Origin: an uncultured Erythrobacter sp.
GTDB taxonomy: Bacteria; Pseudomonadota; Alphaproteobacteria; Sphingomonadales; Sphingomonadaceae
Assembly: GCF_947492365.1 (NCBI RefSeq)
Contig: NZ_CANLMB010000001.1
Span: 1,664,874-1,728,873, forward strand
DNA: 64,000 nucleotides
Reading direction: 5' to 3'
Shown in pieces: positions 18,320 to 26,919 of this stretch. The notes below the pieces were generated by a model. The model saw only the letters and a program-made list of their open reading frames with translations. It did no database searches and was not told where the DNA came from. The number at the start of each line of letters is the position of its first letter. Positions within the stretch are counted from its first letter, which is position 1. Both the position numbers and the translations under genes were made by a program.

Positions 18320-18550
18320 TCGGTAAGCCAAGCGCGGGGCCGACATGGACCGCGCAAGTCGGGTTTTTGCAAAACTTTCGCGGCCTGCCAAAGCTTTGAA
18401 ACAACGCGGCTTTTCGGCGCCACCCACGGTCCGAAGTGTAACCTTAGCGAAAATGCCGCCGCATCTGTGCTGACAGGGCTGCTGAAAGGGCCCGCAGACT
18501 CAACGCGGCGCGCCGCACAACCTCACCGCCATCACCACAATTTGAAAGAG

Positions 18551-18572
18551 CCGCGCGCATTCTAACGCGCGC
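18551..18572 (-). terminator. Possible hairpin between convergent operons
   Basis: An inverted repeat GCGCGC (18553-18558) and GCGCGC (18567-18572) with an 8-base loop, in the 292-base gap between the convergent phosphodiesterase and decaheme genes. There is no clean T tract on either side. Nothing else was recognised in this gap. Confidence 0.3.
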
Positions 18573-18611
18573 AGGCACCTGTAGGAAAGTTGAGAAAGTG
18601 CAGGAAAGCGC

Positions 18612-21600
18612 TCAGTCGCCGCCCAGCGCTTCGCCTGCATCCGCACCCTCAGGCTCTGCGTCGAGGTCGGCATTGCGCCTCAACGGTCCGACGCCTCGGC
18701 CCACCCAGCGGTCCATATCGACCTCGTCGGTGACGCGCCACGGCACGCCCGCGCGGGTCATGAACAGCCGCTCCATCTCGTCACGGCGGAAGGGCCGCGA
18801 GCCGAGCCTGCCGAACACCGCCATCTGCCCGCCGGTCTCATCCACCGCACGGTCGCGGTCGAGGCCTTTGGACAGCGCAATCGCAGGCGTCGGCGTGTCG
18901 GCCCAAGCGATCAGTTCGGGCACCGGCGCGGGACTAAAGCCGTAGAAGTTGGGCTGGCTGTCCGGCGAGGTGAGTTGCAGCACCTTCATCCCGTTCACCC
19001 CGTCGGCGACATAGGCAAACAGCGAGGCATTGGTCGATGCGACGATCACGTCCTCGGCATCGTTGAGCGTTCCGCCCAAAGTCACCGCCTGATGCAGCTG
19101 CGGGCTGCGCGGGTTCTCAACGTCGAGGATCACCAGACCCTGACCCTTGGCCGCGACATAGGCATAGGTGCGCGCGACATAGATGCGGCGCGCATCATCC
19201 AGCGGATAGGTCGCCTCTGGCACCGCTTGCGGGTCGCGCAGGTTCGTGACGTCGAACAGCTTCACCCCGTCGGCATCGCTGACCCACAGATAGCGGAACT
19301 GGATCGCACTTGCGCGGCCATCATTGAGCGGGCGCACGGCGGCAAGTTGCGGGGTGGACGGATCGGACAGATCGACCACCACAAGGCTATTCGGCGTGGT
19401 CACATAGGCGATCTCACCCGCCAGATGGATGTGGTTCGCGCCGTTCAGCACCCCGTCGGGGTTCCACGCATCGCCGCCGCTGGTGAACTCCAGCCGCTCG
19501 AAGAAGTTGTTGCGGAACTCGCCGTCAGCCAGCGTGTTTACATCGACCAGGATCAGACCTTCGACCGCATCGGTGACTACGGCGTAGTTGTAGATCGGCA
19601 GGAAGGCTTGCTCCTGATTGACCTCGCGCATGCGGGCGGTGTTGCGTTCCGGCGCAATCGGCTGGTTGGTCGGCAGCGCCATACAGGTCGCGTTTTCGGT
19701 GTCGATATGGGTGTCATGCCCCAGCGGCGAGAACGGCGCGGTGATGATCCGCTCCGAGATGCCTTTATTGGCAATCGAGGCGACGTCATAGGCGCGGAAG
19801 CCTCCGCTACCCTCGGCCACGAACAGATATTCGCCGCGCAATTGCAGGCAGCCGACACGGTCGGGCGTGCCTTCATGGACGTTGACGAATTCTTCGAACG
19901 GCTTGGTCTCGCCCGAGAAATCCTCGTCAAAGGCTTCGCCGCGCACCCAGTTCTTCAGCTCCATGCCGTTATCTTCGACATGCATGTTCCAGTAATCGGG
20001 ATAGGAATAGCGATGCAGGTAGGAACCGATAACGGCTTGCGGCTCGTCATATTCGGTGACGCGGATCGCGGTCAGCCCGCCTTCGAGGCCGGTGAATGCA
20101 TGCATCCCGACGAAGTTCACATAGTTCGTGCCGAGCAGCAGCAGCTGCGCCATCACCGCATTGTTGTCCTCTGCTTCGGAGAGGTGACAGTCGGAGCAGG
20201 TCTTGGTCTCATTCAGGCGAACCGTGTGCGGGAAGTGCGGCGCGAAGGCTTGGCTTGAGAAGCCAATCGCGGAGATCGGCGGCTGCTGCACATAGATGCG
20301 CTCACGGTTGATATTGGTCGAGCTGAGCACCAGCGCCGAAGACGAACGGACCGGAGCGGTCTGGTTGCCCTTGGTGGTCTGGTGGACGCCAAGCTGGAAC
20401 ATCTGGTCGCGCGCAACCTGCGGGTTGTAGCTGGCAAAGTTGCGGGTCGATCCGCCTTCATAGCGGTGCGATTTGGTCTTCCAGTTGGCCTCGATCGGCA
20501 GGTGGCACCCGCCGCAGCTTGTCGTCCATGACAAGTGGCAGGTGAAGCACGCCATCTCGTCATCCTGGTGCGCGCGGTCGCCCTCCTCGACGCCTTCGCC
20601 AAATTCGAACCGGCCCGTCTCTGCACCATAGCGGCTCATGAGTTTCGAGCGCGCGGCGCGGGCGTTGAAGACCGGCGTGGTCGGGTCAACGCTGTCGCGC
20701 ACAAGGCTCATTTCCCACTCAAGGTCGGGATCGACGAGGCTGCGCTGGATCAGGACACGGCGGCCTTCTTCGTTCTCCATCCACTCAAAGCGGCGACGGC
20801 CATCAGGGTTACGCAGCAGCGCAAGGTTGTGGCCTTCGGGCGGAGCGGCGGGGCCGCTGGTGCGCAATGTCGGATAGGCGTCGGCGGTGCCGTGGCAGTC
20901 CTTGCAGCCGATTTCGATCGCATTGGCGACTTCGCCGTAGATGAGGCCATTGCCATGCGTGTCCTGCTCGAAATGGCAATCGACGCATTGCATGCCAACC
21001 TCGGCGTGGATCGACATCATATGGACCGCTTCGCCCGGATTGGTGCCGGGTTCGACAAATTGCCCCTCGCCATCGCGGCGCCAGCGCTGGCGCCAGCGTT
21101 CCTCGTGGAAGGCAAACTCTTCGGGCGTGTCGGTGTCGGCATTGCCGGGGCGCAGGATATCGCCCTCTGCATCGAGCATATTGCCGTCGCGGTCGCGTTT
21201 GAAGATCGCGCGGAAGTTCCAGCCATGGCCGTGATAATCGGCGAACTGGGTGTGCTCGAGATTGGGGTTCAACTCATAGACGTTGCGCAGGAAGTCGAGA
21301 TCGGCCCACATTCCGCGCGCCGCCGCGCCTTCAGGATTGCGGTCGAGGATCGCGCGCACTTCCTCTGCGGTGGGGAAGCGCTGGGTCTGGTAGAACTCGG
21401 CATAATCCTCGTCGCTCATCCCCTCGGGGCGCGGCGTGGTGTTTTCCGGACCCGACCACATGAACGGCGCATCGCTCTCGTAATCCCACATCGTGTAGCC
21501 GAGATAGGAGTTCAGGAAGATGTTGGGCTGGTGCATGTGGCACGACATGCACTGCGAGGTCGGGATCGAGCGGGTGAAGACGTGACGCAGCGGGTGGCCG

Positions 21601-23006
21601 ACTTCGCGCTCCGGTGCCGAGCCGTCTTCGCTGTAGTCGCTGTCAGGGCCGAGCAATGCGCCGTGGCCGCCTCCCGAAGGCTGAGGGAAGCTGCCATGCG
21701 CCAGACCGCTTGTCGGTCCGTCCGAACCGCCATAACCGTGATCGTCATAGGCCTCACCCGGGATGCGTCCGCCGCTTGCGACCGACTCGCGGCTGAAGCA
21801 TTGCGGCGCGTTCGGATCGGCGTTCACTTGCGGGTTGATGCAAGGGTCCGCCGTCACCGTCTGCCCGTCGCGGCCATTCTCGGAATAGATCAGGCTGTGG
21901 CGCGGCTCGCGGTCATTGGCATAGACAACGTGGCAGCTTGCGCAGCCCGAATGGCGATAATCGCCCGGCTGATCATTGGTGCCCATGAACCATGTGAACG
22001 GGTCGTTGAGGCGGGTCTTGTGAATGTTGAGCGCCGGGATTGCGACGCGCAGGCCCGTGCCCGGACCGCGGTTCGACTGTTTGAGGTCCGGACGCCCCGG
22101 TTCTTCGAGCCGCTGGATCAGGCCGGTCGGGTTGGGAAGGCCGATTTCGGGGAATTGCGAAAGGATCGTGCGCCCGCCGCGCTCGAACACGCGGAACACG
22201 TCAGCGGGCGGGATCACATGCCAAGTCGGCAGCGGATAGAGCTGCGCAAGCACACCGCGCGCCTCTTGCTCCGGCGACAGACCGCCATCTTCACCGTCGC
22301 CCGGGGTCGACAGAACCGTGCCGATCCCGGCCACCGTCGCAGGATCGCCGCTGCGGGTATAAGCCTCGCCCAGCATGTAATTCTTGAAGGGCAAAATGCC
22401 GTTATTATAGGTCGCCCCGCCCCACAGCATCGCGCCGGTCGCCATGATCGAGCGCTCGGCGGCTTCGATCGACTGGATGTGGCACGATCCGCAGGCCTCG
22501 CGCGCAACGCGGTAGTCCGAAGGGTTCACGAATTTGATGAATTCGGGCGATTCCTGATTGAGCAAAGCATAGGAGCGCTGCGGGTTCGCCGAGGACGGGA
22601 AGTGCCAGCTGTCCGGATATTTCGGCAGGACGTGTGCACCATCGCGCGCGGCGACATAATCGGGGTGGTCAAATGGCAGCTGCGGATTGCCCGCAACGCT
22701 CGCATTGCCGCCGTGGCAATCGACACAGCCCAGCACCACGGCGGGCGTTTCGTGCATGGTCGGCGCATCGCTCGCCGCGTGGCAGGTGAGACAGCCTTCG
22801 CTCTTGGCGTCCGCAGCGGCCTGAGACTGGCGCGCGGGTGCGGGAGGCGCAATCACCAGTGAGTAATCGCGGTAGGTCGGCGCTTCCTTGTCAGCCGCCT
22901 GCGTCTCCGACTGGAACGCCGACAGGCCAAGCGCCATGGCCGAAATCGCGAGCAATGCCTGCGGGATGGAAGTGCGTGAGAGCATCGAGATGATCTTCCC
23001 TGGCAT
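18612..23006 (-). CDS. Exported decaheme cytochrome c with LVIVD repeats
   Basis: 1464 residues. The N-terminal signal peptide ends near SAFQSETQA; an internal ATG (MLSRTS) seven residues in may be the true start. Ten CXXCH motifs lie between about residues 70 and 941: CLTCH, CVDCH, CGSCH, CASCH, CMSCH, CVDCH, CKDCH, CFTCH, CGGCH and CSDCH. The last third has LVIVD-type beta-propeller repeats (VVVDLSDPSTPQLAAVR, VKLFDVTNLRDPQAV, LVILDVENPRSPQLHQ), a fold usually found on cell-surface or extracellular proteins. It starts one base into the stop of the beta-barrel gene (TGATG). The length, heme number and barrel neighbour suggest a periplasmic or surface part of an outer-membrane electron conduit. 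Its substrate is unknown. Confidence 0.93.
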   Translation of the reverse strand: MPGKIISMLSRTSIPQALLAISAMALGLSAFQSETQAADKEAPTYRDYSLVIAPPAPARQSQAAADAKSEGCLTCHAASDAPTMHETPAVVLGCVDCHGGNASVAGNPQLPFDHPDYVAARDGAHVLPKYPDSWHFPSSANPQRSYALLNQESPEFIKFVNPSDYRVAREACGSCHIQSIEAAERSIMATGAMLWGGATYNNGILPFKNYMLGEAYTRSGDPATVAGIGTVLSTPGDGEDGGLSPEQEARGVLAQLYPLPTWHVIPPADVFRVFERGGRTILSQFPEIGLPNPTGLIQRLEEPGRPDLKQSNRGPGTGLRVAIPALNIHKTRLNDPFTWFMGTNDQPGDYRHSGCASCHVVYANDREPRHSLIYSENGRDGQTVTADPCINPQVNADPNAPQCFSRESVASGGRIPGEAYDDHGYGGSDGPTSGLAHGSFPQPSGGGHGALLGPDSDYSEDGSAPEREVGHPLRHVFTRSIPTSQCMSCHMHQPNIFLNSYLGYTMWDYESDAPFMWSGPENTTPRPEGMSDEDYAEFYQTQRFPTAEEVRAILDRNPEGAAARGMWADLDFLRNVYELNPNLEHTQFADYHGHGWNFRAIFKRDRDGNMLDAEGDILRPGNADTDTPEEFAFHEERWRQRWRRDGEGQFVEPGTNPGEAVHMMSIHAEVGMQCVDCHFEQDTHGNGLIYGEVANAIEIGCKDCHGTADAYPTLRTSGPAAPPEGHNLALLRNPDGRRRFEWMENEEGRRVLIQRSLVDPDLEWEMSLVRDSVDPTTPVFNARAARSKLMSRYGAETGRFEFGEGVEEGDRAHQDDEMACFTCHLSWTTSCGGCHLPIEANWKTKSHRYEGGSTRNFASYNPQVARDQMFQLGVHQTTKGNQTAPVRSSSALVLSSTNINRERIYVQQPPISAIGFSSQAFAPHFPHTVRLNETKTCSDCHLSEAEDNNAVMAQLLLLGTNYVNFVGMHAFTGLEGGLTAIRVTEYDEPQAVIGSYLHRYSYPDYWNMHVEDNGMELKNWVRGEAFDEDFSGETKPFEEFVNVHEGTPDRVGCLQLRGEYLFVAEGSGGFRAYDVASIANKGISERIITAPFSPLGHDTHIDTENATCMALPTNQPIAPERNTARMREVNQEQAFLPIYNYAVVTDAVEGLILVDVNTLADGEFRNNFFERLEFTSGGDAWNPDGVLNGANHIHLAGEIAYVTTPNSLVVVDLSDPSTPQLAAVRPLNDGRASAIQFRYLWVSDADGVKLFDVTNLRDPQAVPEATYPLDDARRIYVARTYAYVAAKGQGLVILDVENPRSPQLHQAVTLGGTLNDAEDVIVASTNASLFAYVADGVNGMKVLQLTSPDSQPNFYGFSPAPVPELIAWADTPTPAIALSKGLDRDRAVDETGGQMAVFGRLGSRPFRRDEMERLFMTRAGVPWRVTDEVDMDRWVGRGVGPLRRNADLDAEPEGADAGEALGGD

Positions 23007-24964
23007 CAGTAGGACAGCGTCACATTGGCGAGGACGGAATAGAACGTGTCGCCCGTACCGCGATTGTCGAACAGGTCCTGAAACCCGTCACCCGACATCA
23101 GCGCCGCGCCCGACAGGCGAAAAACAATGTTCTGGTTGGCCTTGGGCCGCCAGATCGCGCTCGCCGACAAATCATAGCCGATCTCGTCGGGGATCGACCC
23201 TTCGATCCGCAGATTCTCTAGCGTGGTCGTGTCTTCGAACCAGAGGTGATTGGCATTCGCGCTCAACCGGACTTCGGGCGTCAGGTCAAAATCGGCACCA
23301 ACACCCACCAACCACAGACCGGGATTGTTGAAGTTCGACTGACCCTGCTCCTTGGACGAGCGCAGGTTGTTCAAAATGCCATTGCGGCCATTCACCGAAA
23401 CCGCGCGGCCGCCGCCGGCAAAGGGGATCGTCTGACGGATCCAGTAAGACGTGTCCGCTCCTGCAAAGACCGGGTTCTCGAAGATCGCGTCGTAACCGGT
23501 CTCTTTGTTGTCATAGGGATCGCCGTCGCCGCTTTGATACAGGCCCGAGAGGCGGAAGCGCATCCAGTCGCGGTCATAGGACAGCTCGACAGCGCCAAAT
23601 TGCGCACTGATATCAGCCGGTTCGCCGGTGAAGAAGTTGTTGCGGTCCTCACCCAGCGCCCAATAGGCGCTGCCGGTGATGTTGATCCGGCCAATGCGCC
23701 CATCGACGTTGTAGCCGAGATAGAACACGTCATAATCGCGCCCGCGCAGATCGCCCAATAGCGCCGGACGCACCGGAAAACCGTTATCGTCAATCTCGAT
23801 ATCATTGCCTTCGCGGTTGCGATTATAGGCAAAGGTGAACTGGCTGGTCAGCGCCGGGATCAGGAAATCCTGACGATAGACATTGGCGATAAAGACCACA
23901 TCATCGCGCGGTTCCTGCACCACCGAATTGAGGCCGCTATTGGTGTCCTTCTCCAGCCGCCAAAACGCCGCGAGGTTGAACTGGAAGCGGTTATTGTCGC
24001 GATTGCCGAACAGCCGGACACCTAATTGCTGATCGTTAAACAGGAACCCGCGGAAATCGGCCTGAAACGGCTGAATCCCTGCGCGAACCGAGATGAAGTC
24101 GAACCTGTCATTGTCGAACTGGGTGAAGTGGTAATCGACAAAGGCTTCCTGCACGCCGAGGAAGTGATCGAGACGGTCGCTCCCGCGCGATGGCTCAACA
24201 AACAGCACGCGCCGCTCGGGCACATCGACATAATTGACGTTGTAGGCCAGCGTCAGCCGGTATTCGATGCTGGGCGGTTTGTAGGCCGTGGAGCCTTTCA
24301 GCAGCGCGAAACCGGCGATGAAGGTCTGCGACAGCACGGTCGAGAAATCATCGCCAAACACGTCGAGCCGGTCGGGGTCCTCGGTGGTCTGGACGCCGAC
24401 CGGAATCGGGAAAGTGCGCGGCTCGTAAACCGAATCGCTGATCAGATTGGCGACGAAGAACCAGTCATTACCGGTGATCGGCAGCCACGGAACCTTGTCC
24501 GGATTGATCGGACGGTCGCCCTTGTAAGTGTTCTGATTATACGGATCGAGCAGGCTCTCACGGATCACCGGATTGCCTTCGATATCGGTCACCGCGTCGA
24601 TCAGCCGCCAGCGATCGGGGATCGGCACCTGATCGGGCGAGAAGGCCTGCGGCGGCGGCGCACGCAAAGCGCCGTCATTTTCCTGCCTGATCTCCTCGGG
24701 CAGGTCGGAGTTGAAACCGGGCCGCTCGCGCCCGTCGATTATGTCGGTTTCGAGCGGCTGCGGATCGGTGTTCTGTTCCTGATTGAGCCCGCAACCTTCG
24801 ATGCTGCGATCATAATTGCCATTGCCGTCGAGGCAGTTGGCGAGCTGTTCAGGGGTCGCCTCAGGCGCCGGCTGCGCCGCCGGATAGTCAGGCGGGGCCG
24901 CCGCCGGTGTTGCCCCGGGATTGGCCAAGGCCACAATCAGAGGGATGAGGCTGCTGCTCGCCAT
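23006..24964 (-). CDS. Outer-membrane beta-barrel protein of the cytochrome operon
   Basis: 652 residues. A signal peptide (cleaved near residues 20-25, ATPAAAPP) is followed by a proline-rich and polar region of about 150 residues, then long runs of alternating polar and aromatic residues typical of beta strands. The chain ends in an aromatic residue (LANVTLSY), as outer-membrane barrels do. There is no transmembrane helix and no heme motif. I do not recognise a named family. It resembles DUF1302-style and porin-like barrels only in general character. It is overlapped by one base by the decaheme gene, an intimate coupling expected if barrel and cytochrome form a porin-cytochrome complex; this is inferred. 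Confidence 0.8.
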   Translation of the reverse strand: MASSSLIPLIVALANPGATPAAAPPDYPAAQPAPEATPEQLANCLDGNGNYDRSIEGCGLNQEQNTDPQPLETDIIDGRERPGFNSDLPEEIRQENDGALRAPPPQAFSPDQVPIPDRWRLIDAVTDIEGNPVIRESLLDPYNQNTYKGDRPINPDKVPWLPITGNDWFFVANLISDSVYEPRTFPIPVGVQTTEDPDRLDVFGDDFSTVLSQTFIAGFALLKGSTAYKPPSIEYRLTLAYNVNYVDVPERRVLFVEPSRGSDRLDHFLGVQEAFVDYHFTQFDNDRFDFISVRAGIQPFQADFRGFLFNDQQLGVRLFGNRDNNRFQFNLAAFWRLEKDTNSGLNSVVQEPRDDVVFIANVYRQDFLIPALTSQFTFAYNRNREGNDIEIDDNGFPVRPALLGDLRGRDYDVFYLGYNVDGRIGRINITGSAYWALGEDRNNFFTGEPADISAQFGAVELSYDRDWMRFRLSGLYQSGDGDPYDNKETGYDAIFENPVFAGADTSYWIRQTIPFAGGGRAVSVNGRNGILNNLRSSKEQGQSNFNNPGLWLVGVGADFDLTPEVRLSANANHLWFEDTTTLENLRIEGSIPDEIGYDLSASAIWRPKANQNIVFRLSGAALMSGDGFQDLFDNRGTGDTFYSVLANVTLSY

Positions 24965-24967
24965 CGC

Positions 24968-26917
24968 CTACAGCCCCTCGCAAACATTCTGCGTGGGATC
25001 ATCGAGGAACGGCGCGAAGGGGCAGTTGATATAGCGCAGCCGCGTCTGCCGCCCCGCTATCGTCACAATGATCCGGTCAGCGCGGATTTCATTGGGCGCA
25101 TTGCCGATCGTGCTGGTGCGCACGCCGGCATTGTGCAGGCCAAGGAAGCTGATCATGTCATCCTGATCGATCCCGTCGCCCGAAACGCCAATCCCGCCAA
25201 CCAGCTCGTTGCCGCGATAGACGGGGACCGAGCCGGGGAAGATCTGGATGCCGTTATCCAGCCGCGTGCCCTGCCCCGCAATATCGGGCAGTTTGGAGCA
25301 ACCGCGATTGGTGTCATTGGCGCTGAGGCCCAGCACAAAGCCGAGATGCTCCTCCAGATTCTGGATGATGAGCGCGGATTGGAGGCCGGTCGAGAACGGG
25401 TTGAACTGCTCGATCGGGCGCGACAATGGCCCGTTGGGTGTGCCGACTTCACCATCGGGGAAGAAAGGCCGCGACAGGTTGCCGCCTGAACGGTCAGCAA
25501 AGGCATGGCTGCCGGTCAGCGCGTTCTGATCGCCGAGGAAATCGCGCACGCGCTGGACATATTCGGGCACTTCGCGCTCTGCGGCGAGCAACTCGCCTGC
25601 GGCAAAAGCGCCAGAGAAAAAGTTCGCGGTGCGCGCTTTCTGCAAGCTCACATCGGTGCCGAAAATCGGTGCATCGGGAGAGCGAACAATGCCCAGAATA
25701 CGCCCGCGCGTATCGACGAGGCTGATCGTGACCTGCGCGCGGCTGTCGAGCGGGCGGCGGATCTGGGCGCGCGCGCGGCTCATCACCGTGAAGGCTTCTT
25801 CGAGGATCGCGGTCGCCTCGGCCTGCGTAATCGGCGCGGTGATATCAGCGCCATCGGTGCCCGCGCGAACTGGGAAGCGGTTGGTGCCCGCACCGTCGCT
25901 CAAGACAAAGGCATCGCGGATCGCAAATTCGGCTGCGGTCGAGGGGCGAATGCCCGAGGTCTCTGAGCCGTAAGCGGTGCCCGCGCGGATTGTGCCGTTG
26001 GTGTAACCGGTCACCGCGACCAGAGCACCCGCTGTGCCCGCAAAGCTGGCACCCGAAACGTCGCTCAACGCATTATAGGTCGCATCGGTGTAGCGCAGCG
26101 AGGTGCCGTCTGCCGAAATCCGGTCCGCGCGAATTTCCACTGGTGCTTCGAACCCGACCGTTCCGGCGAGCGCGATGGATTCGTCGACATCGACATCCAC
26201 GTCGAGGATATTGGGATCGAGGCCGTATTCGCCGTCAGCCGCAATCCCGACGCCGCCGACGACCACACCGTTCTTGTAAAGCGGGAAGCCGCCCGCATCG
26301 GCGGACAGTCCCAGCGGCGAGCGCTGCGGGCCGATCATCCCGTCGGTGAAACGCGAGGAGAGGTCCGAGCACGGCAATTGGCTGAACTGCACCCCGAAGA
26401 GCGGGCCGCTTTCAAGGCCGACGGTCGTGGGAGCAGGCGGGAAATGCTCTTGCACAATCTGCGAGGCGACGCGGGTCGAGAAGGCGTTGCCGCCGCTCGA
26501 CAGGTAAGCGCCGGTGATAGCCTTGGCGATGGCGGCGGCTTCGGCGGGAACATCGAGCCCCTGCACGTCGATGCTCTGCCCGTTGGGCGCTCCGGGAATG
26601 GCGACCGTCGCTGGTGCGCCCGGCATGCGGAACACGGCCAGCACATTGCCAACGCGGTCGACGACCGAGATCACCGCCGGATCGCCTTGCGCCGTGGCCT
26701 GAGCCGCTGCGCGCGCGATCACGGTCTGAACGTCAGCGGTGCTCAGGCTTTCTTGCGCAGGAACCGAATAGACCTGCCCGGTTGGAGGCGGCGGTGGAGG
26801 CGGCGAAGGCGGCGGTGTTCCGCCCGTTCCTCCACCAGCAGGCGCAGAATCGCCGCCGCCGCACGCTGCGAGCACCAGCAAGGGCGCTCCGGCAAGGACT
26901 TTCCACCCCCCGGCCAC
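24968..26917 (-). CDS. Lipoprotein with two GlcG/HbpS-like heme-binding domains
   Basis: 649 residues from a GTG start. A lipoprotein signal with lipobox LAAC (Cys19) is followed by a Gly/Pro-rich linker and then two copies of a GlcG/HbpS (DUF336-type) fold. The first copy spans about residues 55-290 (VVDRVGNVLAVFRMPG, FPLYKNGVVVGGVGI). The second spans about 370-620 (LVDTRGRILGIVRSPD, VPVYRGNELVGGIGVSGDG). HbpS proteins bind heme and act in heme or redox sensing and scavenging outside the cytoplasm. Three bases separate it from the beta-barrel gene and two from the upstream cytochrome gene. A lipid-anchored heme-binding partner, or a heme donor for the multiheme chains, is plausible. Confidence 0.82.
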   Translation of the reverse strand: MAGGWKVLAGAPLLVLAACGGGDSAPAGGGTGGTPPPSPPPPPPPTGQVYSVPAQESLSTADVQTVIARAAAQATAQGDPAVISVVDRVGNVLAVFRMPGAPATVAIPGAPNGQSIDVQGLDVPAEAAAIAKAITGAYLSSGGNAFSTRVASQIVQEHFPPAPTTVGLESGPLFGVQFSQLPCSDLSSRFTDGMIGPQRSPLGLSADAGGFPLYKNGVVVGGVGIAADGEYGLDPNILDVDVDVDESIALAGTVGFEAPVEIRADRISADGTSLRYTDATYNALSDVSGASFAGTAGALVAVTGYTNGTIRAGTAYGSETSGIRPSTAAEFAIRDAFVLSDGAGTNRFPVRAGTDGADITAPITQAEATAILEEAFTVMSRARAQIRRPLDSRAQVTISLVDTRGRILGIVRSPDAPIFGTDVSLQKARTANFFSGAFAAGELLAAEREVPEYVQRVRDFLGDQNALTGSHAFADRSGGNLSRPFFPDGEVGTPNGPLSRPIEQFNPFSTGLQSALIIQNLEEHLGFVLGLSANDTNRGCSKLPDIAGQGTRLDNGIQIFPGSVPVYRGNELVGGIGVSGDGIDQDDMISFLGLHNAGVRTSTIGNAPNEIRADRIIVTIAGRQTRLRYINCPFAPFLDDPTQNVCEGL

Positions 26918-26919
26918 TG

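Noticed and set aside
20535..22862. Plus-strand open frame of 775 codons opposite the decaheme cytochrome
   Set aside because: The opposite strand encodes ten CXXCH motifs in a coherent protein; the plus frame is compositionally a shadow.
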